Assembly (NCBI RefSeq): GCF_000829375.1 | Contig: NZ_AP014624.1 | Location: forward strand, 1,488,001-1,552,000 | Reading direction: 5' to 3' | Source: Chryseobacterium sp. StRB126 | Lineage (GTDB): Bacteria > Bacteroidota > Bacteroidia > Flavobacteriales > Weeksellaceae | DNA length: 64,000 nucleotides | Shown: in pieces, positions 28,535-38,522 of the stretch | How positions within the stretch are numbered: position 1 is the stretch's first letter | How the letters are laid out: each line of letters begins with the position of its first letter | Position numbers and translations under genes: made by a program | The notes under the pieces: generated by a model | Seen by the model: only the letters and a program-made list of their open reading frames with translations | Told to the model about the DNA's origin: nothing | Database searches by the model: none

Positions 28535-28609
28535 TCGGGGCGGCAGGATTCGAACCTGCGACCTCCTGGTCCCAAACCAGGCGCGATGACCGGACTACGC
28601 TACGCCCCG
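28535..28609 (-). tRNA. tRNA-Pro(TGG), copy 1
   Basis: 75 bases. Acceptor CGGGGCG with CGCCCCG, anticodon stem CCTGG with loop TTTGGGA (anticodon TGG) and T-arm GCAGGTTCGAATCCTGC. CCA is not encoded. It is upstream of tRNA-Arg in the transcript and identical to the copy at 32104-32178. Confidence 0.95.
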
Positions 28610-28846
28610 ATTAAAGGTCATCAATAACGAATTTTATTTCGTTTTTGCGGTTGCAAAGGTACAATACTTTTTGAAATAAAAAAATAAATTCCAGGATAAT
28701 TTTTAATTAAATTTCAGCAAAACTTTTTTGGTAACTTTACTTGATTAATAACCATGGATTTAGACTATCTGGGGAATTTTGAATTTTTTTATGGTTTTAC
28801 AGCTTAAAGATAAATTTTTATCATTATAAATTTTAAAATTAAGAAT

Positions 28847-29137
28847 ATGAATTCTCAGGAATTTTATAAAATATATCTTCATGCTCTGGAAAAAGCACTT
28901 GAAAATGATGAGATAAATCATGGGTTTTATGTGAAAGAGCCGGAAGAATATATTGATCCAGTATTTTTAGATGAGGTTACTCAGTATTTAGAAGAAAATG
29001 AAGATGCGTTTTTAGAAAAAGTTGCTTATTATTTTGATGCAAAATCGCATTATTTCCCATCTATTAACAGAATTGATATAGATATTTATAAGAAGGAATT
29101 GTTGGTTGATATTTCGAAGATGAAGAAAGGGATGTGA
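28847..29137 (+). CDS. Hypothetical small acidic protein
   Basis: 96 residues, not recognised. It is acidic and mostly helical in appearance (EFYKIYLHALEKALENDEI, FLDEVTQYLEENEDAFLEKV) with no signal peptide or membrane helix, so it should be cytoplasmic. It is the first gene inside the interval bracketed by the two tRNA-Arg/tRNA-Pro cassettes. The ATG follows an AT-rich leader; no clear promoter box was found. Coding is plausible from amino acid composition, but the function is unknown. Confidence 0.6.
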   Translation: MNSQEFYKIYLHALEKALENDEINHGFYVKEPEEYIDPVFLDEVTQYLEENEDAFLEKVAYYFDAKSHYFPSINRIDIDIYKKELLVDISKMKKGM

Positions 29138-29255
29138 GTAATATAGATAATTTTTTGCTGTGCATAGCTCTCTGATTCTGAATAGGTCGCAGTGTGAATC
29201 TCCAATAAAGTGAACTTCTTACTTCCATTCTCCTTTCTTGACTCCCTTTAATCCC

Positions 29256-29263
29256 TATATTTG
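29256..29263 (+). promoter_or_regulatory. Bacteroidota -7 box of the nuclease gene
   Basis: TATATTTG fits TAnnTTTG and ends only 4 bases before the ATG at 29268, so the transcript would be almost leaderless. It excludes the longer frame start at 29238. Confidence 0.55.
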
Positions 29264-29267
29264 CCGC

Positions 29268-29792
29268 ATGAAACGATTAATGTTGATGAGCTTGCTTTTC
29301 CCGGCAATCCTATTTTCACAAACAAGCGGAAAGGTAATCAAAGTATCAGATGGAGATACAATTACAGTACTTTTAAAAGGCAATACCCAAAAGAAACTCA
29401 GATTGGCAGAAGTAGATTGCCCGGAAAATGGGCAGGCTTTCGGGAAAAATGCCAAACAATTCACCTCTTCGCAGGTATTTGGAAAGACCGTTAAATTTAA
29501 AGAGACCAGTACGGACCGTTATGGGCGTTCTATTGCCAAGATTTATTATGATAACGATAAATACCTTTCCAAAGAGGTTATCAAAGCCGGAATGGGGTGG
29601 TGGTACTTTTCTTATTCCAAAGATGATTCTTTAGGAAAGCTTCAGGAAAAAGCCCAACAAAATAAGATCGGCCTTTGGCAGGATGTTCATGCTGTTGCCC
29701 CTTGGGACTTCAGAAAAATGAAACGGGAGCAATCGAAAAATAAGAAAAATCAAGCATCTGCAATCCAAGTGAAAACCAGAAAAGATATGTAG
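29268..29792 (+). CDS. Secreted thermonuclease-like nuclease (SNase family)
   Basis: 174 residues. A signal peptide (about 1-17, ending ILFSQ) precedes an SNase OB-fold: KVIKVSDGDTITVLL, LRLAEVDCPENGQAFG (metal-binding Asp and catalytic-region residues), TDRYGRSIAKI (catalytic Arg), EVIKAGMGWWYFSYS and IGLWQDVHAVAPWDFRK. The C-terminal tail is lysine-rich. The enzyme should degrade DNA and RNA outside the inner membrane for nutrition or competition. It sits in the interval between the duplicated tRNA cassettes next to another exported protein. The start is fixed by the promoter box. Confidence 0.92.
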   Translation: MKRLMLMSLLFPAILFSQTSGKVIKVSDGDTITVLLKGNTQKKLRLAEVDCPENGQAFGKNAKQFTSSQVFGKTVKFKETSTDRYGRSIAKIYYDNDKYLSKEVIKAGMGWWYFSYSKDDSLGKLQEKAQQNKIGLWQDVHAVAPWDFRKMKREQSKNKKNQASAIQVKTRKDM

Positions 29793-29804
29793 AATAATAA
29801 AGAG

Positions 29805-29831
29805 CTTTAGAATAATTTCTAAGGTTTTTTT
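29805..29831 (+). terminator. Terminator of the nuclease gene
   Basis: CTTTAGAA and TTCTAAGG pair around a TAAT loop, followed by seven T, 13 bases after the stop. Confidence 0.75.
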
Positions 29832-29872
29832 GTTTATAAAATTACTGAAGTAAAACAAGAATCGTAATTTAT

Positions 29873-29880
29873 TATATTTG
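29873..29880 (+). promoter_or_regulatory. Bacteroidota -7 box of the HExxH protein gene
   Basis: TATATTTG fits TAnnTTTG, about 60 bases before the ATG at 29942. Confidence 0.5.
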
Positions 29881-29941
29881 TGATACAGACACTTATAATA
29901 AACTTCATAAAAGATAGTCTGTGTAACTGAAAAAACTAACC

Positions 29942-31472
<1,531 letters not shown>

Positions 31473-31500
31473 GTTATTTATAAATATTGAGGTTTATATT

Positions 31501-31695
31501 TTACAAGTCATTTGGATTTGGGAAAGGGCCACATAAGCATAGTCCGTTAGAGTCACAACCTCCTTGTTCAAAACCTGATTCCTTACATAATTCCTTACAA
31601 AATCGTGGAACACATTGATTTGGTATGATTCCTCCTAAAATAGTTTTCAATTCATTTCTCTTTAGAGCGCTGTTTTGTTTTTTGAATGTTTTCAT
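31501..31695 (-). CDS. GG-leader, cysteine-rich bacteriocin-like peptide precursor
   Basis: 64 residues. The N-terminus MKTFKKQNSALKRNELKTIL ends in the double glycine G21-G22, the leader type cleaved by C39-peptidase ABC exporters and common in small Bacteroidota secreted peptides. The mature part would be 42 residues with six cysteines (28, 33, 37, 47, 53, 55) and a Pro/Asn-rich tail. No modifying enzyme, immunity gene or exporter is next to it. A -7 box at 31721 and a terminator at 31441 frame it as its own unit. A toxic, signalling or natural-product role cannot be told apart here. Confidence 0.8.
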   Translation of the reverse strand: MKTFKKQNSALKRNELKTILGGIIPNQCVPRFCKELCKESGFEQGGCDSNGLCLCGPFPNPNDL

Positions 31696-31720
31696 GTTAA
31701 TTTTTTTTATGTTAGCGATT

Positions 31721-31728
31721 CAAATATA
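31721..31728 (-). promoter_or_regulatory. Bacteroidota -7 box of the GG-leader peptide gene
   Basis: On the minus strand TATATTTG fits TAnnTTTG, 25 bases before the ATG. Confidence 0.5.
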
Positions 31729-31804
31729 TAAAAATATTTTATCCTTTATGCGTGAAAAAATATTTATTGTAATTGATGATTGAAATTTGCGAGGAAAGAG
31801 ATTG

Positions 31805-31903
31805 GATGATGATCTTTGTTATGGATATAAAAGGGGTGATTCTATCGACTATTTGCTTGGAGAGAATAGTTGGCTCCTGATTAGTTTAAATTTCGAAAAT
31901 TAA
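31805..31903 (+). pseudogene. Possible decayed gene fragment
   Basis: A 32-codon open stretch with protein-like composition (GYKRGDSIDYLLGENSWLL and a stop) but no start codon or promoter in its frame. It may be the 3' remnant of a lost gene in the tRNA-bracketed interval; chance is not excluded. Confidence 0.2.
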
Positions 31904-31963
31904 GATGATGGTGATTATAAGTAAGTTTAATTATCTTAAAATCAATATGAGTAATATAAAACA

Positions 31964-31996
31964 AAAAACCTCGCCATAAAAATGACGAGGTTTTTT
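31964..31996 (-). terminator. Hairpin downstream of tRNA-Arg (copy 2)
   Basis: AAAAAACCTCGcCAT and ATGACGAGGTTTTTT form a stem just past the 3' end of the tRNA-Arg gene. It is the counterpart of the hairpin at 28398-28428. Confidence 0.75.
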
Positions 31997-31997
31997 G

Positions 31998-32071
31998 TGA
32001 GCGCGAAAGGATTCGAACCTTTGACCGTCTGCTTAGAAGGCAGATGCTCTATCCAGCTGAGCTACGCACCC
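31998..32071 (-). tRNA. tRNA-Arg(TCT), copy 2
   Basis: 74 bases, identical to the tRNA-Arg at 28429-28502, with anticodon TCT and no encoded CCA. It is last in a Ser-Pro-Arg tRNA transcript on the minus strand. Confidence 0.95.
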
Positions 32072-32103
32072 ATTATGTAATTTTGAGAAAATTACCAAAA
32101 CTG

Positions 32104-32178
32104 TCGGGGCGGCAGGATTCGAACCTGCGACCTCCTGGTCCCAAACCAGGCGCGATGACCGGACTACGCTACGCCCCG
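32104..32178 (-). tRNA. tRNA-Pro(TGG), copy 2
   Basis: 75 bases, identical to the tRNA-Pro at 28535-28609. The spacer to tRNA-Arg is also nearly the same in both copies (AATTTTGAGAAAATTACC shared). Confidence 0.95.
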
Positions 32179-32192
32179 AATATATAAGAGAG

Positions 32193-32277
32193 CGGAGGGT
32201 AAGGGATTCGAACCCTTGCGACACTTTCGCGTCGACAGTTTAGCAAACTGCTCCGTTAACCACTCCGGCAACCCTCC
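32193..32277 (-). tRNA. tRNA-Ser(GCT)
   Basis: 85 bases with the long variable arm of class II tRNAs. Acceptor GGAGGGT with ACCCTCC, anticodon loop TTGCTAA (anticodon GCT), variable arm around CGACGCGAAAGTGTCG, T-arm AGGGTTCGAATCCCT. CCA is not encoded. It is present only in the second cassette. Confidence 0.95.
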
Positions 32278-32375
32278 TTTTTGTTGATTTTTTAATGATC
32301 GTTGTTCCGTTATTGCGAGTGCAAATATAGAACAGATTTCTTTATTTACCAAATAAAATTCAAGAAATTTTTGTG

Positions 32376-32383
32376 TATTTTTG
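32376..32383 (+). promoter_or_regulatory. Bacteroidota -7 box of the amidase gene
   Basis: TATTTTTG fits TAnnTTTG, 29 bases before the ATG at 32413. Confidence 0.5.
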
Positions 32384-32412
32384 AGGTAATAATTTGATAA
32401 AAAACCAAACTG

Positions 32413-33438
32413 ATGCGTAAAACATTATATATCATCGGATTAAGTACTTTAGTTTTTTCATGTACTTCTCAAAAAAATGTGAAAAAAAATACGTACCAAC
32501 CGAAAACCCCCGTGGTACAGCCAAAATCAGCAGTAAAGACCCAAGCTCAGGAAACTCCAAAACCAAAAGTAGTAAGCGATCATGGAGTAGACTTTTTTAC
32601 TACTAATATAGCAGACCCAACAAAAAATGATAATACAGCAAGTTATGGTTCTATTGTATCTGCAAAACCTGCAGGATATAAAGTGGTGAAAAGTTATTTT
32701 CCTGCCATGGCACAGAACTTCAGACAGCGTTATCTGATACTGCATTACACAGTGCTTCCTGATGACAAGTCTATTACTGTTCTTACCCAGCCTGGAGTAA
32801 GTGCCCATTATTTGGTAAACAATACAGGTGATAATGAAATTTATCAGTTAGTAGATGAAAATAAGAGAGCATATCATGCAGGAGTAAGTTCATGGAGAGC
32901 CGATAAGAATCTTAACGATACCTCTATAGGAATTGAAATTGTAAACCCTGGTTTTACAACTGATGCTGCAGGCAAAAGACTTTTCGTTCCTTTTAGTGAT
33001 GCTCAGGTGAGAAAAGTAGCTGCGTTGGCAAAAGATATTGTTACAAGATATCAGATTCCCGCAACCAATGTTATTGCTCATGCAGATATTGCCCCTACAA
33101 GAAAACAGGATCCTGGGCCAATGTTCCCATGGAAAAAATTATATGATGAATACCAGATAGGAATGTGGTATGATGAAGCAGTAAAACAAAATTATTTTGA
33201 TCTTGCCCAAACTGAACTTCCTGCAAAGTATAGTGATACAGACTTTATCTTCACTATACAGACTGCATTGCAGAAATTTGGTTACGGAATAGAGCTTAGC
33301 GGAAAATGGGACGATGCCACCAAGAAAACTATTGAAGCTTTTCAGTATCATTTCCGTCCACAAAATTATGACGGAATTATGGATGCTGAATCATGGGCAA
33401 TATTACAAGCTTTGAATGTAAAATATTCAGTAAAATAA
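32413..33438 (+). CDS. N-acetylmuramoyl-L-alanine amidase lipoprotein (AmiD-like)
   Basis: 341 residues. A lipoprotein signal ends at C17 (LVFSC), then a Lys/Pro/Gln-rich linker, the Amidase_2 domain (about 95-250) with zinc ligands in LILHYT, VIAHADIAP and KQDPGP plus SIGIEIVNPG, and a C-terminal peptidoglycan-binding domain (about 275-335, with TIQTALQKFGYG and IEAFQYHF). It cuts the bond between muramic acid and the stem peptide and is probably held in the outer membrane, facing the wall, for recycling or remodelling. It is a single gene between tRNA-Ser and aspA with its own promoter and terminator. Confidence 0.93.
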   Translation: MRKTLYIIGLSTLVFSCTSQKNVKKNTYQPKTPVVQPKSAVKTQAQETPKPKVVSDHGVDFFTTNIADPTKNDNTASYGSIVSAKPAGYKVVKSYFPAMAQNFRQRYLILHYTVLPDDKSITVLTQPGVSAHYLVNNTGDNEIYQLVDENKRAYHAGVSSWRADKNLNDTSIGIEIVNPGFTTDAAGKRLFVPFSDAQVRKVAALAKDIVTRYQIPATNVIAHADIAPTRKQDPGPMFPWKKLYDEYQIGMWYDEAVKQNYFDLAQTELPAKYSDTDFIFTIQTALQKFGYGIELSGKWDDATKKTIEAFQYHFRPQNYDGIMDAESWAILQALNVKYSVK

Positions 33439-33447
33439 TTCAAATTA

Positions 33448-33472
33448 AAGCGCATCGAATCGATGCGTTTTT
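33448..33472 (+). terminator. Terminator of the amidase gene
   Basis: CGCATCG and CGATGCG form a perfect stem with a 3-base loop followed by TTTTT, 12 bases after the stop. Confidence 0.85.
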
Positions 33473-33510
33473 GCTATCTTTAAACGATCAAAAACAGTAA
33501 AATATCTGTA

Positions 33511-34911
33511 ATGGAAAATTTCAGAAAAGAAAGTGATCTGTTAGGCGAATTGAACGTGCCTTTAGACGCTTATTATGGAGTGCAGACGCAAAGAGCAATC
33601 AACAACTTCAAAATCTCAGGACAGCTTTTGTCTTCATATCCGGATTTTATTAAAGGACTGGCTTTCGTAAAAAAAGCAGCCGCAAAAACCAATTATGAAT
33701 TAGGACTTCTTGATGAAAGCTTATATTTCAAAATAGCAGAAGCATGTGATGAGATTGTAGCAGGAAAATATCATGAGCAATTTCCGGTAGATATGATCCA
33801 GGGAGGTGCAGGAACTTCAATCAATATGAATGCGAATGAAGTGATTGCTAATATAGTATTGGAAAAATTAGGGAAAAATAAAGGAGAGTATGAATTCTGT
33901 TCACCTAACGACCATATCAATCTTTCACAATCAACCAACGATGCTTATCCTACAGCTATTAAAATGGGATTGCTGCAGATGAATATCGGTTTGGTAGAAA
34001 GACTTGAGAAAATCATAGCAGCTTTCCGTGCAAAAGGACAGGAGTTCCAGGATGTCATCAAAATGGGACGTACACAGCTTCAGGATGCTGTTCCTATGAC
34101 ATTAGGCCAGGAATTTGAGGCATATGCTGCTACGTTGGAAGAAGATATTTCCAAACTGAACAATAATGCAAGTCTTTTTGTAGAAGTAAATATGGGAGCA
34201 ACGGCTATCGGAACAGGACTAAATGCTCCGGTTGGATATGCAACCCTTTGTGCTAAAAATTTAGCTCAGATTACAGGATTTCCGATTGTTTCAGCACCGG
34301 ATTTAGTGGAAGCTACACCTGATACCGGATCTTATGTGATCTATTCTTCAGCTACGAAGCGTCTTGCCGTAAAATTATCAAAAATTTGTAACGATTTAAG
34401 ATTACTTTCATCAGGGCCGAGAGCCGGTCTTTTTGAGATTAACCTTCCACCAATGCAGCCAGGATCATCTATTATGCCGGGTAAAGTAAATCCTGTTATC
34501 CCGGAAGTGGTAAACCAGGTTTGCTTTAAAGTATTCGGAAATGATTTAACGGTAACCTTTGCCGCAGAAGCAGGACAGCTACAGCTTAACGTAATGGAGC
34601 CTGTGCTTTCTCATGCGATCATGGAAAATATCAATTTCCTTTGCAATGCATTAGATACCCTTCGTGATAAGTGTGTAGTAGGAATTACAGCTAACAAAGA
34701 AGTATGTCTGAATATGGTAAAACACAGCATCGGAATTGTAACGGCATTAAACCCTTATATCGGTTACAAACAGTCTACAGAGATTGCAAAAGAAGCTTTA
34801 GAAACAGGAAAAAGTGTTTACAACCTTGTTTTAGAGAAAGGAATTCTTTCTCAGGAAAAACTGGATGAAATCCTTGATCCGAAAAACATGCTGAAGCCAC
34901 ACAACAAATAA
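33511..34911 (+). CDS. aspA: Aspartate ammonia-lyase
   Basis: 466 residues, the usual length. AspA converts L-aspartate to fumarate and ammonia in the cytoplasm. Visible are the N-terminal ESDLLGELNVPLDAYYGVQTQRA, the substrate-binding SPNDHINLSQSTND, KMGRTQLQDAVPMTLGQEF and the fumarase/aspartase signature GSSIMPGKVNPVIPE with the catalytic Ser loop. Fumarase C is closely related, but the Asp-rich YYGVQT start and the VIPEVVNQV context favour aspartase. It is preceded by the amidase terminator and followed by an inverted repeat. Confidence 0.94.
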   Translation: MENFRKESDLLGELNVPLDAYYGVQTQRAINNFKISGQLLSSYPDFIKGLAFVKKAAAKTNYELGLLDESLYFKIAEACDEIVAGKYHEQFPVDMIQGGAGTSINMNANEVIANIVLEKLGKNKGEYEFCSPNDHINLSQSTNDAYPTAIKMGLLQMNIGLVERLEKIIAAFRAKGQEFQDVIKMGRTQLQDAVPMTLGQEFEAYAATLEEDISKLNNNASLFVEVNMGATAIGTGLNAPVGYATLCAKNLAQITGFPIVSAPDLVEATPDTGSYVIYSSATKRLAVKLSKICNDLRLLSSGPRAGLFEINLPPMQPGSSIMPGKVNPVIPEVVNQVCFKVFGNDLTVTFAAEAGQLQLNVMEPVLSHAIMENINFLCNALDTLRDKCVVGITANKEVCLNMVKHSIGIVTALNPYIGYKQSTEIAKEALETGKSVYNLVLEKGILSQEKLDEILDPKNMLKPHNK

Positions 34912-34918
34912 AATAAAA

Positions 34919-34967
34919 CAATAAGTGATAAGTGGTGTTTCTCATCATTTATCACTTATTATTCATC
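34919..34967 (+). terminator. Long inverted repeat after aspA
   Basis: AATAAGTGATAA and TTATCACTTATT form a perfect 12-base-pair stem around a 21-base loop. It could end the aspA transcript; it lacks a strong T run. Confidence 0.5.
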
Positions 34968-34983
34968 ACTTATAAAATACTCC

Positions 34984-35838
34984 GTGAGGTTTTTAATTAT
35001 TATTCCTGCCCACAACGAAGAGCAGAACCTCTCATCCACTCTGGATTCTTTACAGCAGCAAAGTAGTAAGGATTTTAAAGTGGTAGTCGTTAATGACGGC
35101 TCCACAGATAAGACTCGTGACGTTATCAGGAAGTATACAGAGGCTGATTCCCGTTTTGAAACCATTAATCTTCAGAAATCAGAACATCAACCAGGCTCAA
35201 AAGTAGTTCATGCCTTTAAAAGTGGCTTGCAGACACAATCCGTAGATGAATTCGATATCATCTGTAAATTTGATGCCGATATTATTCTGCCTGAAAATTA
35301 TCTGGAAACTGTAGAAAAAGCTTTTATCAATCATCCTGAATACGGACTGGTAGGCGGTTTACTCTATATAGAAAAAGAAGGGAATTGGGTGTATGAAGGA
35401 AATTCTAATAAACATCACGTCAGAGGACCTATGAAAGCTTACCGGAAAGAATGTTTTGTTCAGATGGGAGGCTTAAGGGAGACATTAGGATGGGATAATA
35501 TAGATTCTATCTTGTTGGAACATCTGGGATGGAAGGAAGTGGTCTTGCCTGAACTTCATGTAAAACTTATTAAAGTAAAAGGAGCAGATTATACCATAAG
35601 ACCCGCCGACTACTACGGTCGCTATTTTTATTTTTTAGGATTAAATAGATTCCTGGCTTATATTGCGGCCTCAAAGGAAGCGATGAAAAGTAAATCTCCA
35701 TCATTTTTCTTTGATATTGTAAAGTCTTATGAAGGTTGCAAGTCTAAAAAACTGGAGCTTAAAATTTCAAAAGAAGAACAAAAAACCATCAATGACCAAC
35801 GTTGGAGAATGTTGAAAAAAAAATGGCTGAAAATGTAG
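34984..35838 (+). CDS. Glycosyltransferase family 2
   Basis: 284 residues, GTG start. A GT-A fold is evident: IIPAHNEEQNLSSTLDSL at the N-terminus, VVNDGSTDKT (nucleotide binding), CKFDADIILPENYLE (DxD motif) and GGLRETLGWDNIDSILLEHLGW. It transfers a sugar from a nucleotide donor, probably onto a lipid- or protein-linked acceptor at the cytoplasmic face; no membrane helix is obvious. It opens a small glycan cluster with a GT-like gene, a flippase and an FkbM methyltransferase. The GTG is the only start that keeps the first beta-strand, and family members begin just there. Confidence 0.9.
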   Translation: MRFLIIIPAHNEEQNLSSTLDSLQQQSSKDFKVVVVNDGSTDKTRDVIRKYTEADSRFETINLQKSEHQPGSKVVHAFKSGLQTQSVDEFDIICKFDADIILPENYLETVEKAFINHPEYGLVGGLLYIEKEGNWVYEGNSNKHHVRGPMKAYRKECFVQMGGLRETLGWDNIDSILLEHLGWKEVVLPELHVKLIKVKGADYTIRPADYYGRYFYFLGLNRFLAYIAASKEAMKSKSPSFFFDIVKSYEGCKSKKLELKISKEEQKTINDQRWRMLKKKWLKM

Positions 35839-35872
35839 AGATGTATCTGTTATCTATAGAAATAGTAATATC

Positions 35873-35941
35873 AATAGGAGCGGGCTTTAGCCCGGCCTGT
35901 CAAATTAAATAATTCCATTGGCTTTAGCCAAAATCTAAAAA
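35873..35941. repeat. REP-like element
   Basis: GCGGGCTTTAGCCCG, a spacer, then CCATTGGCTTTAGCC. It is the same dispersed family as at 22447-22513 and lies between two glycan genes. Confidence 0.75.
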
Positions 35942-35958
35942 ATAACCCCAATCAATCA

Positions 35959-37005
35959 GTGAAAAAAATAGCTTACATAGAACTAGATACGCACGCAGAA
36001 ATAGCGCACGCTTTCATGGATATCATGGAAGGATCTCAGGATTTCAGTGTAGATTATTATTTTTCCAAGAGAATCAAAGATCAGGTTAGTGCAACCGAAT
36101 CAAACATTTTTCTGTCGGATAGTTCTATGATTTTAGATCAGCTGAAGATTAAGGAATATGATTTAGTCATTATCGGAACTGTTCACCGTTATTTCAATAC
36201 ATTTTTAGCGATAACGAATAAATATAATACTGCTGTTATTACCCATAATCTCAATTTTACAAGAGCTTCAAGGTTTGATTTGATAAAGAGCGTCTTCAAG
36301 GGTGATATTATTTACAGGGTAAAACTTTGGTGGAAAGAAGGATTGTTGTATGCCGGTAAAGTATATCAAAAATCAAAATCTTTGGTAGTACTGGATGAAG
36401 CTTTGGTTTCTGACAGGCATCAATTTCTTCCTCTTTTTTATACCAGACTCTTTGCTCAATCTGAGAATGAAAGTCTGATGATTGTTATTCCTGGCGGTGT
36501 TTCGCAGAAGAGGAGAGATTATAACCATATTTTCACCTCCATTCAGAAGATACAATCAGACAGGAAATGTGAATTTATTTTTCTTGGAAAAGCTAAAGGG
36601 TACGAATTAAAACAACTTGAACATTTATCTTCAAACTTACCCGGGAATGTTTCTGTAACCTATTTTTCAGATAGGGTTTCTACAGAAGACTTTGAGGTAT
36701 GGATGCAGAAGGCTAATGTGCTGTGGTGTCCTATTCAGCAGGAAACAGAGTTTTTCAGCATAAAGGAAATATATGGGAAAACCAAGATGACAGGAAACCT
36801 GGGGGATTCTATTGCTTATGGAAAATTAGCGGTTTTTCCAAAGAATTACCCATCAACACTGAATTTCATTGTACCCGAAAAAGAAAATATCTTCGAACAG
36901 CTCAGTGAGCTTACCAATACCCATTTCGATTTTCAAAAAAGCTACAGCAGGGTAGAGGTCCAAAAAAGATTAGAGCAACTGTTAAACCACCTTATCGTTG
37001 GTTGA
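35959..37005 (+). CDS. Putative glycosyltransferase (GT-B-like), function unknown
   Basis: 348 residues, GTG start. I do not recognise a named family. An N-terminal Rossmann-like half (KKIAYIELDTHAEIAHAFMDI, YDLVIIGTVHRYF, TAVITHNL) and a second half with MIVIPGGVSQKRRDYN, CEFIFLGKAKGYEL and MQKANVLWCPIQ with GDSIAYGKLAVFPK resemble the two domains of GT-B glycosyltransferases, where the last segment would hold the donor. It lies between a GT2 gene and a convergent flippase gene, which fits glycan assembly. No promoter box was clear. Confidence 0.65.
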   Translation: MKKIAYIELDTHAEIAHAFMDIMEGSQDFSVDYYFSKRIKDQVSATESNIFLSDSSMILDQLKIKEYDLVIIGTVHRYFNTFLAITNKYNTAVITHNLNFTRASRFDLIKSVFKGDIIYRVKLWWKEGLLYAGKVYQKSKSLVVLDEALVSDRHQFLPLFYTRLFAQSENESLMIVIPGGVSQKRRDYNHIFTSIQKIQSDRKCEFIFLGKAKGYELKQLEHLSSNLPGNVSVTYFSDRVSTEDFEVWMQKANVLWCPIQQETEFFSIKEIYGKTKMTGNLGDSIAYGKLAVFPKNYPSTLNFIVPEKENIFEQLSELTNTHFDFQKSYSRVEVQKRLEQLLNHLIVG

Positions 37006-37034
37006 AAATTCCTGTTATTTTTACTTTCTAAGTC

Positions 37035-38513
37035 TTATTTAAACTTAAAGATACTCTTAATAAATTTTGCATTCAGATAATCTTCTATCGGGAAAACTTT
37101 TGTAAAATAATTTCCGATGTAGATCAATATCAGTACTACAGCGGGTTTGTAGATAAGATTGATGAAGTTGCTGTCAAAATTAGGCAAAACAATCGCTACA
37201 GTAATCGCTAAAGTACAGATGATTGAAATAAAGATCATCTCAATAGTTAACGGTGAAACTTTGAAAACAATGTAGTTGAATAAGATTTTGACAACATTAT
37301 AGATTGTAAGGGAAATTGCTGTAGATAAAGCAATCCCGATAAGTTTCAGGTCTGTATTTTTAATGAAATAGAAGTTCAGTCCAATCGTTAATCCCGCTAA
37401 TAAAAGCATTACCAGAATGTTGAACCTGTAATATTTTGAAAGGGAGATGATGTTTCCGTTGAATCCTGTGGCAAGGTCAATTAAAACCGCAGATCCCCAG
37501 ATCCATACAACTGGTTCGTATTCTCTAAGCATAACCCCATTTTTAGGCATGAACTGAGTCAGATAAGGGAACCCGACCATGATGCAGGAAAACAACACTG
37601 CTCCCAGAAAATATAAAGTTAATGAAGTCTTTTTATGAAACTTGTCCAATCCTTCCATATCGCCATCAGCAAGGTGCTTACTGATAATAGGAGCTGAAAT
37701 ATTAAATAATCCTAATTGAGGAATAGAGATCAGGGAAATAAGAGCATACAGTACAGAATAAATACCATTTTCTTCCATTCCCATGAATTCCCCAATCATA
37801 AAGCTGTTGATGGCGAGATAGTTTCCAAACGTTCCCAGGAAACCGAAAAAGCTGTAGTTTAAAAACTCCTTCCAGAAATTATCTTTCTTAAAATAATCTG
37901 TACTGATATCAAAATGAATTTTCTCAAGCTTATTGGTGTAATAAATATACCCGAAAAGCATCAGAGCAAATATTCCGAAGAAAAATGCCAATGCGATATT
38001 CTGGGACATGGAAAAATAAAAAAACAGACAGAATGCTCCTAAATTAGCTATTTTGGGAAATAGATTGTCAAAGATATTAGAGACAACAATTCTTTTGTAA
38101 TTAGAAGTGTATTTATTGAAAATAGCACAGAGAGATAAAACTAAAATAAGTGGTAAGATAATTTCTTTAATTTTCCAGGCTTCCGAACGAATGAACTTGG
38201 GGTAAAAGTAGGGAAGCACAAAAAATATAACGGAAAATACAAGAAAGTTAATCAAAACAGTAACCAGCGATAAGGAAAGCATGTTCTGATTTTTACCGTC
38301 TTTCTGTAAAGAATGAAAAAACTTTACGTTAGCATAGGAAATTCCAAAAACAACAAAAGGAACAAGCATTTCTGCAGTCTGCATACTGTAGCGGAGTTTT
38401 CCATAAAATTCAAAGTCATTTGGAAAGATAAAAATTGCAGAAACTGTGCCCAGCAAAAACCCAATATAACCAATAATAGAATATTTGAAGCCTTGTCTCG
38501 CTACTACGCTCAT
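37035..38513 (-). CDS. Polysaccharide flippase (Wzx/MATE-like)
   Basis: 492 residues with about 14 membrane helices throughout and the N-terminal GFKYSIIGYIGFLLGTVSAIFIFP typical of polysaccharide biosynthesis exporters of the MVF/MATE group. Such proteins flip lipid-linked oligosaccharides across the inner membrane. The ATG lies 10 bases after the stop of the FkbM gene, so both are one minus-strand operon. It converges on the GT-like gene ending at 37005, with only 29 bases between. The specific glycan is unknown. Confidence 0.9.
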   Translation of the reverse strand: MSVVARQGFKYSIIGYIGFLLGTVSAIFIFPNDFEFYGKLRYSMQTAEMLVPFVVFGISYANVKFFHSLQKDGKNQNMLSLSLVTVLINFLVFSVIFFVLPYFYPKFIRSEAWKIKEIILPLILVLSLCAIFNKYTSNYKRIVVSNIFDNLFPKIANLGAFCLFFYFSMSQNIALAFFFGIFALMLFGYIYYTNKLEKIHFDISTDYFKKDNFWKEFLNYSFFGFLGTFGNYLAINSFMIGEFMGMEENGIYSVLYALISLISIPQLGLFNISAPIISKHLADGDMEGLDKFHKKTSLTLYFLGAVLFSCIMVGFPYLTQFMPKNGVMLREYEPVVWIWGSAVLIDLATGFNGNIISLSKYYRFNILVMLLLAGLTIGLNFYFIKNTDLKLIGIALSTAISLTIYNVVKILFNYIVFKVSPLTIEMIFISIICTLAITVAIVLPNFDSNFINLIYKPAVVLILIYIGNYFTKVFPIEDYLNAKFIKSIFKFK

Positions 38514-38522
38514 AAAGTTGTT

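Noticed and set aside
28415-28627. Plus-strand 70-residue open frame over two tRNAs
   Set aside because: It is the reverse complement of intact tRNA-Arg and tRNA-Pro genes; cloverleaves explain the sequence fully.
31980-32280. Integrative element attachment site with integrase
   Set aside because: The tRNA repeats look like possible attachment sites, but no integrase, relaxase or phage gene is present in the interval.
32033-32352. Two minus-strand open frames over the tRNA cluster
   Set aside because: They read through tRNA-Arg, tRNA-Pro and tRNA-Ser; peptides such as SRLVWDQEVAGSNPAAPT are a familiar artefact of tRNA-containing DNA.
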